The notes under the pieces: generated by a model | Database searches by the model: none | What the model saw: the letters and a program-made list of their open reading frames with translations, nothing else | What the model was told of the DNA's origin: nothing | Assembly: GCA_021802595.1 (NCBI GenBank) | Contig: JAJZRT010000142.1 | Coordinates: 1 to 8,075, forward strand | Length of the DNA: 8,075 nucleotides | Direction of reading: 5' to 3' | Source: Pseudomonadota bacterium | GTDB lineage: Bacteria; Pseudomonadota; Gammaproteobacteria; Burkholderiales; Thiobacillaceae | Position numbers and translations under genes: made by a program | In this document: positions 1 through 5,800 of the stretch, in pieces | How the letters are laid out: each line of letters starts with the position of its first letter | Position numbering within the stretch: position 1 is the first letter of the stretch

Positions 1-113
1 ATTTCCGCTCAGGGTTCATGCACAATCTCCACCGTTCTTAATGCAGGGCGCAACCGTTTCGAGTTGCCGAAGATCACGAAGGCTGGGCCAGAAAAGTTTA
101 TAGATTCTGCCAC
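1..113. other. Left flank of the insertion sequence, possible interrupted gene end
   Basis: This short piece lies outside the left inverted repeat of the IS. The plus frame starting at base 1 is open through the whole flank and enters the element, where it stops at 154-156. On the minus strand a 34-codon frame starts with GTG at 113-111, right at the element border, and stops at 11-9. Neither product resembles a family I recognise, and 113 bases are too few to decide by codon use. It may be the broken edge of a gene hit by the IS, or plain intergenic DNA. Confidence 0.3.
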
Positions 114-128
114 GCCTGTCCCAACGTT
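114..128 (+). repeat. Left terminal inverted repeat of the IS
   Basis: GCCTGTCCCAACGTT is the exact reverse complement of 1417-1431. Four bases further out (CCAC here, CCAG when the other end is reverse-complemented) match at three of four positions, so the true tip may be base 110. The last two bases form part of the TAA stop codon of the transposase (127-129 on the minus strand). Transposase would bind and cleave here. Confidence 0.9.
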
Positions 129-1299
129 ATTCGAACAAAATCAGCTGGTTGGCTGATTGATGGCCATTTGGCGCCTCGGCGCACCGAGAAAGCAGCATGT
201 CCAGCGGGGTTTTCTCGAACTGGTTGAGGCTCAAAATCTGTAGGATTTCGTAGAGGCTGCGGGAGAGGTTCAGCCGCTTTCGCACGATGGCCACCAGAAC
301 GTAAACCGATACGGCAATCCAGATTTGAGACTTCACGGCGTTCTCGGTAGTACCGAAGAAGGTTTTGACGCGTAAGTGCTGCTTTATCCAGCGAAAGAAG
401 AGCTCCACCTGCCACCTGGCTTTGTACAGAGCGCAGATGCTCGGCGCCGGCAGAGCGGTGTTGTTGGTGATGAACAGCAGTCGCTTGCCGGTTTCGGGGT
501 CCTTGTAGCGGATACCGCGCAGCGGTTGCGGGTAGTCCTTGGCAGACTGGTTGCCCTGCAGGACGAGCGTCTGATCGAAGCGCACGCCCGTGGATCGATC
601 CACGGGATGAGAGTATCGGCGCTGCGCATCCATGTTCTTCTTTGCGCGCGTGACGAAGAAGCTGCCCGCCTGATGCAGCCGATGCAGTCTCGCGAAATCG
701 ATGTAGCCGCGATCCATCACGTAGAACGCCCCGGCTTCCGGAATCAGCTGATCGAGGATGTTGACGTCGTGGAGCTTCCCGTCGCTGATGTGAATGAAAC
801 TGGGAATGTTGCCGCGCAGATCCAGAAGCGTGTGCATTTTCACCGCCGCCTTGGTCGAGCGAAACGGCGCCCATGGGAACAGCGACAACGACAGATCGAT
901 CGTTGTGGAGTCCAGCGCGTAGGCGGTGTTCGCCAAATCGACCCCGAAGGGCTCCTCGGCATACAGCTTGCGAGCAATACCGATCAGACGTTGGGCGAAG
1001 TCGGCGTAGATGCGCCAATTGCGCGTGGCGTTCGCATTGGCGAGGGTGTTGCGGGAGATCCGACCCCGGATACCCATGTGATAGAGCCGATCGGCCTGCG
1101 AGCGCAGGCACGCCTCGATGTCGCGCAGACTCTCCCGAAAGGTCAGCTGCGCGAACGCCATGCACAGGTACTGATCCATGCACGTGAAGCTCTTGACCTT
1201 GTGATTGCCGCCGTACCGCGCCACACAGCGCTCGAACACCATCGGCGGCAGGTGATCCATCAGCTGCGCAAAAACCAGCTTCCCCGCGTGCATCGTCAC
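127..1299 (-). CDS. IS4-family DDE transposase, 390 residues, intact
   Basis: It catalyses cut-and-paste movement of the surrounding element by binding the terminal repeats and using an RNase H-fold DDE site with two metal ions. The N-terminal 75 or so residues resemble the DUF4372 module found on many IS4-family transposases. The first catalytic Asp is D130 in ALDSTTID, and the second is D196 in YVMDRGY. The YREK signature is complete, with exact family spacing: Y292, R295, E299 (third catalytic residue) and K306 in YKARWQVELFFRWIK. About 85 residues of mostly helical C-terminus follow. The annotated start is GTG (1299-1297). An ATG two codons later (1293-1291) is equally possible and is better spaced from the G-run at 1306-1301. 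There are no frameshifts or internal stops. The gene ends inside the left inverted repeat, so the element has no passenger DNA. Confidence 0.94.
   Translation of the reverse strand: MTMHAGKLVFAQLMDHLPPMVFERCVARYGGNHKVKSFTCMDQYLCMAFAQLTFRESLRDIEACLRSQADRLYHMGIRGRISRNTLANANATRNWRIYADFAQRLIGIARKLYAEEPFGVDLANTAYALDSTTIDLSLSLFPWAPFRSTKAAVKMHTLLDLRGNIPSFIHISDGKLHDVNILDQLIPEAGAFYVMDRGYIDFARLHRLHQAGSFFVTRAKKNMDAQRRYSHPVDRSTGVRFDQTLVLQGNQSAKDYPQPLRGIRYKDPETGKRLLFITNNTALPAPSICALYKARWQVELFFRWIKQHLRVKTFFGTTENAVKSQIWIAVSVYVLVAIVRKRLNLSRSLYEILQILSLNQFEKTPLDMLLSRCAEAPNGHQSANQLILFE
587..606. repeat. 20-bp perfect palindrome inside the transposase gene
   Basis: CCCGTGGATC followed directly by its reverse complement GATCCACGGG gives a gapless 20-bp palindrome. 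It encodes the PVDRSTG stretch of the transposase (about residues 232-238), between the second catalytic Asp and the YREK motif. A perfect palindrome this long is rare by chance in a window of this size. It could be a protein-binding site, a cruciform or mRNA hairpin, or a coincidence of codons. Confidence 0.75.
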
Positions 1300-1300
1300 G

Positions 1301-1322
1301 CCCCCCGGAGACCCGTCCGGGG
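1301..1322 (-). promoter_or_regulatory. Hairpin covering the transposase ribosome-binding site
   Basis: CCCCGGA (1303-1309) and TCCGGGG (1316-1322) form a perfect 7-bp stem with a 6-base loop. Read on the minus strand, the 3' arm ends in the G-run 1306-1301, just before the GTG start and 8-13 bases before the alternative ATG. That G-run is the only plausible Shine-Dalgarno sequence, so the stem would hide it. In IS10 and IS50, of the same family, comparable structures block translation of transposase from transcripts entering the element from outside. The stem is seen directly; the role here is inferred. No clear -35/-10 pair was found in 1323-1416. Confidence 0.5.
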
Positions 1323-1416
1323 ATCACAATGCCACCTACTGGGGCCGAAATCGTTAACACCCTCAAAATCACGATTTCCCCAATACCTTCAGTCACTTAT
1401 CGGCTCACCGCCGATC

Positions 1417-1431
1417 AACGTTGGGACAGGC
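1417..1431 (-). repeat. Right terminal inverted repeat of the IS
   Basis: AACGTTGGGACAGGC is the perfect reverse complement of 114-128. It lies 117 bases upstream of the transposase start, so this is the promoter-proximal end of the element. The bases following it (CTGG) allow the one-mismatch extension to 1435. Confidence 0.9.
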
Positions 1432-1476
1432 CTGGGCCGGCATCTTGGCCCGGCGGCAGCATCCTCCGGCAACTGG

Positions 1477-1773
1477 ATGACGGATCATCGGGCGCGCATC
1501 GCTCTGGAGCAGAGCGAGCGGCTGAAGCGCAAGCAGGAGGAGCTTCTAGAGCAGACTTCCGCCCACAGAACACCCGCGGAACGCATCCGCCTCTGGGAAC
1601 GGCGACACGGATTGAAGCTGCCTCGCGATGCAAATCACCGCTTGATCGGCTTTGTCGCACACCAAACCGATCTCGCGCTTGACCAAGTGCGCGAGGAACA
1701 GCAGCGGCGCTCGGCGCGCCTCAGCGGAGATGCGGCTGTCGTTCCGGCCGCTGATTCGAGCAGAGTGACGTGA
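1477..1773 (+). CDS. Small charged hypothetical protein, 98 residues
   Basis: I do not recognise a named family. The ATG start at 1477 opens a strongly hydrophilic, mainly helical protein. Its N-terminal 30 residues are rich in Arg, Lys, Glu and Gln (SERLKRKQEELLEQ) and could form a short coiled coil. The middle has RTPAERIRLWERRHGLKLP, then a stretch ending DLALDQVREEQQRR, before a low-complexity Ala/Ser/Val tail. There are no transmembrane segments. The amphipathic pattern looks like a real protein rather than a shadow frame, and the stop overlaps the start of the next gene. The ribosome-binding site is weak. The same frame stays open upstream into the IS, so the start is less certain than the end, and the IS may have removed its native promoter. 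The charge suggests a nucleic-acid or adaptor role, but no function can be assigned. Confidence 0.6.
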   Translation: MTDHRARIALEQSERLKRKQEELLEQTSAHRTPAERIRLWERRHGLKLPRDANHRLIGFVAHQTDLALDQVREEQQRRSARLSGDAAVVPAADSSRVT

Positions 1774-1910
1774 AAGTTACGCTCATCGTCAGTCTCATTG
1801 TTGCAGTTGCGTACCTGGCCGCGCGACTGAAAGCCGCGCTGGCGGAGAACGGGGATCTGCAGGCTAGAATCGTCGTGCTCAAGCGCCAGCTTGTGCGGCA
1901 CGGACGCTGA
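1770..1910 (+). CDS. Tiny single-pass membrane protein with coiled-coil tail, 46 residues
   Basis: It starts with GTG at 1770, overlapping the TGA stop of the upstream gene as GTGA, a common arrangement for translational coupling. After MK the segment TLIVSLIVAVAYLAA is a convincing transmembrane helix, about residues 3-18. The remainder, from RLKAALAENGDL to the VLKRQLVRHGR end, shows leucines and isoleucines at heptad-like spacing and a basic C-terminus. A short N-terminal anchor followed by a coiled coil recalls the FtsB/FtsL layout, but it is about half the length of FtsB and I do not claim homology. It probably works with the 98-residue protein, since the two are joined at the codon level. 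Its small size and weak ribosome-binding site keep confidence moderate. Confidence 0.5.
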   Translation: MKVTLIVSLIVAVAYLAARLKAALAENGDLQARIVVLKRQLVRHGR

Positions 1911-2308
1911 GCGTTCTCACGCTGACCTCGATGCCGGCTTTTCCTCGGCGTGCACACCGAGAGTCGAGCATCCCCGGGGATCACGCAGACAGATCCAGCC
2001 GGAGTTCTTTACGCGCCAACCGTCCGGGAGCGGGACGACCGAACTCCTGGTCTTGCTTGGTTTACCGCTATCGCGAGGACCTGCCGCGCGGCGCTTTCGG
2101 CTCCGCGCGGACGTTGCTCGGCTCAGGGCCCGGCGTGTTCGCGGCAAAGGCGCGCAGACACTCCTTCGAGCGGATTGCCGGGCAACCTGGTGCGCCCGCC
2201 GCGGCCCAGACTGCTGATCCTGGAGTTCGGTGAACGTCTATGCTCGACCTACGGAGCGTTTAGGACATGCTTTCTTCAGTGCGACGTTGAATTTCAGGAA
2301 CTTCTCCC
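1911..2308. other. Gene-poor accessory stretch
   Basis: Several open frames cross these 398 bases (for example 1891-2217, 1931-2233 and 1950-2597, all plus strand), but they overlap one another, are rich in Arg, Pro, Ser and Ala as expected of random GC-rich frames, and show no family motif. Visible structures are a 12-bp palindrome ATCCCCGGGGAT (1970-1981) and a GC hairpin at 2084-2110. No tRNA, CRISPR or terminator with a T-run was seen. It is best read as eroded or intergenic DNA. Confidence 0.5.
2084..2110. repeat. GC-rich inverted repeat (hairpin)
   Basis: CCGCGCGG occurs at 2084-2091 and again at 2103-2110, 11 bases apart. The 8-mer is self-complementary, so the two copies are both direct and inverted repeats and could form a stable stem-loop on either strand. 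No T-run follows, so it is not a standard Rho-independent terminator. It could still help end transcription of the two small genes about 175 bases upstream. Confidence 0.4.
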
Positions 2309-2446
2309 TTGGTTATCCGGATCGCCAAGAACCGGATTATCGGGCTCGGCCGTTGCCCGTCGTGCAGCGCCGCAGTACTCATCGACCGGCTTGCGCCGAA
2401 TCGACCGACCTGTCCACACTGCCAGCGGAGGCATACGGAACGCTAG
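2309..2446 (+). CDS. Possible small zinc-ribbon protein, 45 residues
   Basis: This frame contains a clean four-cysteine zinc-ribbon pattern: C16-P-S-C19, then 15 residues, then C35-P-H-C38, followed by a basic QRRHTER end. The N-terminus VIRIAKNRIIGLGR is basic and beta-like. The frame starts after a stop at 2288-2290. TTG at 2309 is the only usual start before the motif, and AGGA at 2296-2299 is correctly placed as a ribosome-binding site. Small phage and mobile-element regulators such as Mu Com have a comparable CxxC...CPxC layout, but this is only a resemblance. A longer frame in another register (2230-2772) crosses the same DNA and looks random. The gene may be real, a fragment of a larger zinc-ribbon protein, or chance. 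Confidence 0.35.
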   Translation: MVIRIAKNRIIGLGRCPSCSAAVLIDRLAPNRPTCPHCQRRHTER

Positions 2447-2878
2447 ATCCTATTCGAACAGATCGTGTGAATCGACATCCCCGGCAAAAAAGGATCACGG
2501 GAAGAACCGTGGGTTGCCGTCGCTCCGTAGAGAGATCGTACCCGAACTGCCCGAACCGGACCCACGGCGGCCCGATGACGGCGTGCGACGGCTATGACGG
2601 CACATTAACAGATAGCGGTCGACGAAGGCAGGATATGCGCCTAAATGGCAACTCGGCTGCCAACCGGATCAATATGAACCGGGTGTATAATGGAAAAACT
2701 AGGAAGTGTGACCAAAACATCCATTTCCTTTCAGCGCTGCCCCCGGTAATGACTCCCGGGCGTTGGGGCTAAGCCGCTCCGGGCACTCCGATCCCAGTCA
2801 TCTTCACCTCGACCCCCTGTCGCGTGTTGCAACGACCGTTCGCGGAGCGGTCAGGAGAACGGCATAGGCTCCTCTTGG
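2447..2878. other. Intergenic leader region upstream of the glucan synthase
   Basis: No convincing gene is seen in these 432 bases. The stretch around 2600-2735 is clearly more AT-rich than its surroundings. It contains small inverted repeats (CACGG/CCGTG at 2496-2511, TGGCA/TGCCA at 2646-2662, GACCG/CGGTC at 2834-2852), two AACCGG copies around 2662-2682, and a TATAAT element at 2686-2691. Stops TAA TGA at 2747-2752 bound the synthase frame upstream, so its start must lie after 2752. The region most likely carries the promoter and 5' leader of the large gene, perhaps with mobile-element remnants. Confidence 0.5.
2686..2691 (+). promoter_or_regulatory. Candidate -10 element (TATAAT)
   Basis: A perfect TATAAT preceded by GGTG stands in an otherwise GC-rich sequence. 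No good -35 hexamer is found 16-18 bases upstream (ACCGGA or similar). A TG lies directly before the hexamer, one base off the standard extended -10 position. If used, transcription would begin near 2698 and give a leader of about 180 bases before the synthase ATG. It is the best sigma-70-like candidate for that gene, but weakly supported. Confidence 0.3.
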
Positions 2879-5800
2879 ATGGCCTTCAACGCTAAGATTT
2901 ACCGTCATTCGAGCCGGATCCGGGCCTGTTTGACCGGCGCGGATCCAAAGCCATGCGGCGTGCCTGCCAATGGCGACGAAGAAGAGCCGCCACTGCGTGC
3001 TGAGCTGTTCAGTAGCGATCAAATGGCGCAGCACGGCGTGCGCCTCGCAACCTCGCACCGGCTGGCCGCCTGGCGCGTTCCGGATCAGCTGCTGGGCCGA
3101 CTGGCGGCTAACAGGGACGTGCTAACCGGAACCTGCAACCAGTTGACGGCGGCAGTCGCGGCGAAGCACCGCATCACCCCGGCCGCGGAATGGCTGCTCG
3201 ACAACTTCTATCTCGCCGAAGAACATATCCGCATCGCCCGGCGCCATCTACCCAAGGGCTACAGCAGGGAATTGCCGAGCCTGGTCGAAGGTCCATCGCG
3301 CGGGCTGCCGCGTGTCTACGACATCGCCTTGGAAACCATCGCCCATGGCGATGGCCGGGTGGACCCGGACAGCCTGAGCTGCTTCGTCCAGGCCTATCAG
3401 ACCGTCACGCCGCTGCGGCTGGGCGAGTTGTGGGCCATTCCCATCATGTTGCGTCTGGCCTTGATCGAGAATCTGCGTCGGGTCGCGGTGCGCATTGCCG
3501 GCGGCAGGCTGGAGCGTGATCTGGCCGTCGCCTGGGCGGACCAACTGACCGAAACCGCCCACCGGGACCCGAAGAACCTGATCCTGGTGATCGCGGACAT
3601 GGCCCGTTCAAAGCCGCCCATGACGCCGCCGTTCGTGTCGGAACTGACGCGCCGCCTGCAGGGACAAGGCGCCACCCTGGCCCTGCCGCTGACCTGGATC
3701 GAACAGCAACTGGCCGAGTCGGACCTGAGCATCGAGCAATCGGTGCGCGCAGGCAATCAGCATCAGGCCGCCGACCAAGTTTCCGTCAGCAACAGCATCG
3801 GCAGCCTGCGCTTTCTTGGCACGATGGATTGGCGCGAATTCGTCGAAGGCACGAGCGTGGTCCATCAGACCCTGTGCAACGACCCCGGCAAGGCCTACGC
3901 CAGGATGGATTTCGCCAGCCGCGACCGCTACCGCCACGTCGTCGAGGCCGTGGGTAAGACCGGCGCCCTGGACGAGGACGGGGTGGCTCGCCGCGCCATC
4001 GAACTGGCGCAGGCCGCGGCGGATCGCGGCGACGAGCGCGACCGGACGGCCCATGTCGGCTACTACCTGATCGGCCGTGGCCGGCAGGAACTGGAAAGGG
4101 AGGCAGGCACGCGCTTGCCGCTGGCCGCAAGTTTTCGGCGCAGTGCGGGCCGATTGCCGCTATGGCTGTATCTGGGCGCCATCCTGCTGCTCACGCTGCT
4201 CCTGGCAGCCGGCCTCCTCGCCGAAGCGCGGGGCCGGGTAGCGGTCTGGGCACTGCTTCCGCTCGGGCTGTTCGCCGTGGCGGCCGGCAGCCAGCTCGCC
4301 TGCGCACTGGTGAACTGGCTGACCACCCTTCTGCTCTCTCCGCATCCATTGCCGCGCATGGATTTTTCCACGGGCATTCCGCCGGAAGCACGCACTCTGG
4401 TGGTGGTGCCGACCATGCTGACCAGTCCGCACAACATCGAGAGTCTGGTCGAGGCGCTGCAAGTCCGCTTTCTGGCCAATCGCGACGTGAATCTGCATTT
4501 CGCCCTGCTGACTGACCTGCGTGACGCTGCCGAGGAAACCCTGGCCGAGGATGAGCCACTGCTGCAACTGGCCCGGGAGCGGATCGAGGCGTTGAACGCG
4601 CGATACGCGGAGGGCCGCAACGATGTCTTCTTTCTGCTGCATCGCCCGCGTCGCTGGAATCCCCACGACGGAATCTGGATGGGCCACGAGCGCAAGCGCG
4701 GCAAGCTGGCGGATCTGAATGCCCTGCTGCGGGAGGGCAAGCGCGACAGCTTTTCGCTGCTGGTCGGTGCCACCGAATCGCTCGCTATGGTCAAATACGT
4801 GATCACCCTGGACACCGACACGCAACTGCCGCGCGATGCCGCGCGTCAGCTCGTCGGTACCATGGCGCACCCGCTCAATCGTCCGCTCTTCGACCCGGAC
4901 CTGGGGCGGGTCGTAGAAGGCTACGGCATCCTGCAGCCGCGCGTGAGTGCGAGCCTGCCTGATACCCCGCTGTCTCGCTATGCCCGGCTCAATGGCGGCG
5001 AGCCCGGCATCGATCCCTACACGCGCGCCGTTTCCGACGTCTATCAGGATGCCTTCCAGGAAGGCTCGTTCATCGGCAAGGGCATCTACGAGGTCGAGGC
5101 CTTCGAGCAATCGACCCAGCGCCGCTTCCGCGACAACCGCATCCTCAGCCATGACCTGCTCGAGGGCTGTTACGCCCGTGCGGGACTACTGAGCGACGTG
5201 CAGTTGTATGAGGAATACCCGGCTCGCTACGGTGCCGACGTCAACCGTCGCCATCGCTGGATTCGCGGCGACTGGCAGCTTGCCGGATGGCTGCTGCCGT
5301 GGCTGCGCGGTCCCGACGGCCGGCGTGGCCGCAACCCGTTATCTTCGCTGTCGCGCTGGAAATTGTTCGACAACCTGCGCCGCAGCCTGGTGCCGGCCGC
5401 ATTGACACTGCTCCTGTTGCTGGGGTGGACGCTTCTCTCAGCCGCCACGTTATGGACTGCGGCACTGCTCAGCGTCTTTCTGATCCCACCACTGTTGTCC
5501 ATGCTGCCGGACCTGATACGCAAACCTGATGACATGCATCGGGGCCGGCATCTTGCTGCCAGCGCCCAGCTCGGCGGCCAGCGCCTGGCTCAGGCGGTCT
5601 TTGCCCTGGCGACGCTGCCGTACGAGGCGTTCTACAGTCTGGATGCGGTCCTGCGCACCCTCTGGCGCCTGCTGATCTCGCACAAGCGGCTGTTGGAATG
5701 GAACGCTTCCGGCGACCAGGAGCTGGCGAGCCGTAGCGATCTACCCGCCTCGTTCCAGACCATGGGGTTCGGCCCCACGCTTGCGGTAGGCACGACCATT

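Larger units (their letters stand above)
114..1431 (-). mobile_element. IS4-family insertion sequence, complete, about 1318 bp
   Basis: A single transposase gene fills almost the whole element between 15-bp perfect inverted repeats at 114-128 and 1417-1431. If one mismatch is allowed the repeats extend outward to 19 bp (110-128 and 1417-1435, 18 of 19 matching), making the element 1326 bp. Size, one-gene layout and the transposase YREK signature fit the IS4 family. Both ends and the reading frame look intact, so it could be functional. No direct target repeat is visible: 104-113 (ATTCTGCCAC) does not match 1432-1441 (CTGGGCCGGC), and shifting to the 19-bp ends does not help. I did not recognise the specific named element. 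Confidence 0.9.

Noticed and set aside
98..1396. A 432-codon minus-strand frame overlapping the transposase in another register.
   Set aside because: It is a shifted shadow of the transposase, without motifs, and extends past the IS end.
83..1438. CTGGGCC at 83-89 and 1432-1438 as a possible target duplication.
   Set aside because: The left copy lies 24 bases outside the inverted repeat, whereas a target duplication must touch it. A 7-base match in GC-rich DNA is common.
376..1773. A 465-codon plus-strand frame crossing the IS into the small gene.
   Set aside because: Most of it is antisense to the transposase. Only the last 98 codons (from ATG 1477) look protein-like, so just that part is annotated.
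1317..1984. An 11-base direct repeat CCGGGGATCAC at 1317-1327 and 1974-1984.
   Set aside because: Several 11-base matches are expected by chance in a GC-rich 8-kb window, and neither copy has a matching context.
2600..2730. A 42-codon minus-strand frame with a good AGGA and ATG, upstream of the synthase.
   Set aside because: The product has no recognisable motif, and the frame covers the putative promoter island. The ribosome-site match alone is weak evidence.
2745..2756. GGTAATGACTCC, which as I recall it matches the outer bases of the right end of IS1.
   Set aside because: Only 12 bases match, the inner part of the repeat does not, and no IS1 gene or second end is present. Probably chance or an untraceable relic.
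2230..2772. A 180-codon plus frame in the intergenic region.
   Set aside because: Its composition is random-like (Arg, Pro, Thr, Ser, Asn) with no hydrophobic core or motif. It shares DNA with the better-supported zinc-ribbon frame.
4160..5152. A 330-codon minus-strand frame opposite the GT84 domain.
   Set aside because: It is antisense to clear catalytic motifs (DxD, RxxRW) of the synthase and has no recognisable domain.
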